The translations under genes were made by a program, and so were the position numbers. A model generated the notes under the pieces. It made no database searches. It saw only the letters and a program-made list of their open reading frames with translations, and was not told the DNA's origin. A DNA stretch of 64,000 nucleotides from contig NC_073641.1 in the NCBI RefSeq assembly GCF_029407905.1, positions 15,979,001-16,043,000 of the forward strand, given 5' to 3'. Positions 62,447 through 64,000 of this stretch are shown here, piece after piece. The first letter of the stretch is position 1, and each line of letters begins with the position of its first letter. This DNA comes from Bubalus kerabau (Eukaryota; Chordata; Mammalia; Artiodactyla; Bovidae).

Positions 62447-64000
62447 ACCAACCATGATTTGTAGACCATTAATACCTGGGAACAAGAACTTTAAATGAAG
62501 TAATTATTATTGTTTCTTTCTAGGTTAATCCAGTTCTGTTACCTATCAGGAAAGAATTTTTTTCCACGTTTTATTTTTTTCCTCAGGTTATCCTGTTTGT
62601 AAACTTTTGGGGGGTCCACATACTTCTTTCTCTTAAGTTTTTAGGTTAATTAAAAATAATTATGTATACTATTTTTTTAATGGATTTTGAGTTGGTGCCA
62701 CTTAAGTGAATATATCTTATACTTTCTTTGTTATGCTATTGGCAAATATTTAATATCTGTAGGATCCTGTACTTAAGTATGTCAGTGTTTAAAAATTTTC
62801 CATTAATTTATATAGAATTTAGCTTGATATTTTATTTTTATTACATATTTAGCTCCTTTCAGAGAGACTTTTATAGTTTGTTGTAGATAGAGATGAAATT
62901 TATATTTTAGGAAAAAATTAGGAAATAAAACTACTAATGGAATTACCTCATAAATTCTTCTTTTGTTATACTTTCACATTGACCTCTTTATCACTAACCT
63001 TAATACAAATTTTGAATTTCCTAGTAGAATTTTATTTGGCTAAAATTTGCATACCCATGTGAAGCTATTTTATATAATAAAAAGAACTTACTATTTTTAA
63101 AATTCATCTGGAAATGGTCTTTCTTAGTGTATGTCAATTTCTAAAAGCATTGTGAACAGAAAATAAAAAGCATTCTGTCATGAAATATGGATAGCTGGGT
63201 GAAAAAATTTCTCTATTAAATAGACACCTGGAGCAGTGACAAATGAAATGATTATAATAGCCAATAATAACATCTATCTATTTGGTACTACATTTAATAT
63301 TCCATCTAAATATCATTATTGTTTAAAAATTAATCAAAAAAACAAAACAAAATAAAAATTAACCAAGAGGCATAAATGAAAGAAAAAGGGGCCTTATGAA
63401 TAGCATGGTTCAGTTTTTGAAAGTTATTTATTTGCTTCTATGCAAATATATATTAGTATATAACATTTGCTTTCGCATTATAAGAATGATAAAATTTGAA
63501 GTGAATATGAAGTTTATTATTATGCATTTTTTTTCTTGCTTACCTATAAATGAAAATTTGTACTGTCCTAAATAATAGTTGAGGAACTCCTACTTGTAAA
63601 ATTATTTTCCTTTGGCAAAGTGGATGGAAAAGATTTGGAAAAAAAAACACAAGTGCTGGCACAATTGACAGGAATGTTGGAAAAAATTTTTAAATGTTGG
63701 CATAGGAATTCTTTAAAAATTCTAACTTACTCACATGTGAAATGAAAGTAAAAAAGCATCTGTCCTATTTTATGCACACTGACTAAATAAAAAGAACAAT
63801 TATATTTAGTAAAGTATAAAGCTCTTTAAACTAAGATATTCTGTCTGACTTTTGGCGATCTTTATGTTATTTGTTCCACTGAATTAAATACTATGTTTGA
63901 ATGAAGCATTCTTTGAAAAGCAGAAATTATAGAGAAGAGAACATTCTCTTTTCCAATTCTGATGATCCTAGATGAAATATGAAATTTTTGAGAGACTAAA

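Overview
This window is intronic and exonic DNA of a ruminant genome, almost certainly a bovid (cattle, yak, bison, buffalo, sheep or goat; the Bov-A2 copies with CTG/AGC tails fit cattle-like bovids best, but the species cannot be fixed by eye). The evidence is the dense load of BovB (RTE-type LINE), Bov-tA, Bov-A and Bov-A2 SINEs, CHR-type tRNA-Glu SINEs and ruminant L1 3' ends, together with AT-rich, CpG-poor sequence and large introns.

Only one protein-coding gene is visible. Three internal exons on the + strand (28753-28796, 32897-33002, 55578-55724) join in frame without a stop to give 99 codons of the catalytic domain of a secreted ADAMTS metalloprotease. The residues match ADAMTS6 rather than its close paralogue ADAMTS10. 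The second and third exons together build the zinc site HEIGHNFGMNHD, which is split by a 22,575-nt intron inside the Asn codon. The start, the upstream prodomain exons and the downstream disintegrin and thrombospondin exons lie outside the window.

Layout: 1-28752 is the upstream intron, with Bov-A2, Bov-tA, BovB and L1 nests at 2.0-4.0 kb, a minus-strand L1 at 8.2-9.3 kb, a fold-back Bov-A pair at 12.4-12.8 kb, a CHR SINE inside an L1 at 16.2-17.2 kb, an old MaLR (MLT1A-like) LTR element with two LTRs at 19.6-21.8 kb, a BovB interrupted by an L1 tail at 23.3-24.5 kb, a tRNA-Lys(UUU)-like gene between two Bov-tA copies at 24.9 kb, and a Bov-A2 at 25.5 kb. From 25.8 to 35.1 kb, around the first two exons, there are no ruminant-specific SINEs, only traces of old MIR/L2. 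The large intron at 33.0-55.6 kb is filled mostly with minus-strand L1/HAL1-like remnants (36-42, 47-48.5 and 50.8-53 kb) and further Bov-tA copies. The last intron (55.7 kb to the end) is mostly unique AT-rich DNA with a MIR, three Bov-tA copies and a striking CpG-retaining patch near 58.7 kb.

I found no bacterial-type system, CRISPR array or operon. The items most worth a second look are the tRNA-Lys-like gene, the CpG-rich patch at 58.7 kb, the Bov-A fold-back flanked by a single target-site duplication, and the SINE-free zone around the catalytic exons. Repeat family names were assigned by recognition, not by a database search, and the boundaries of old repeats are approximate.
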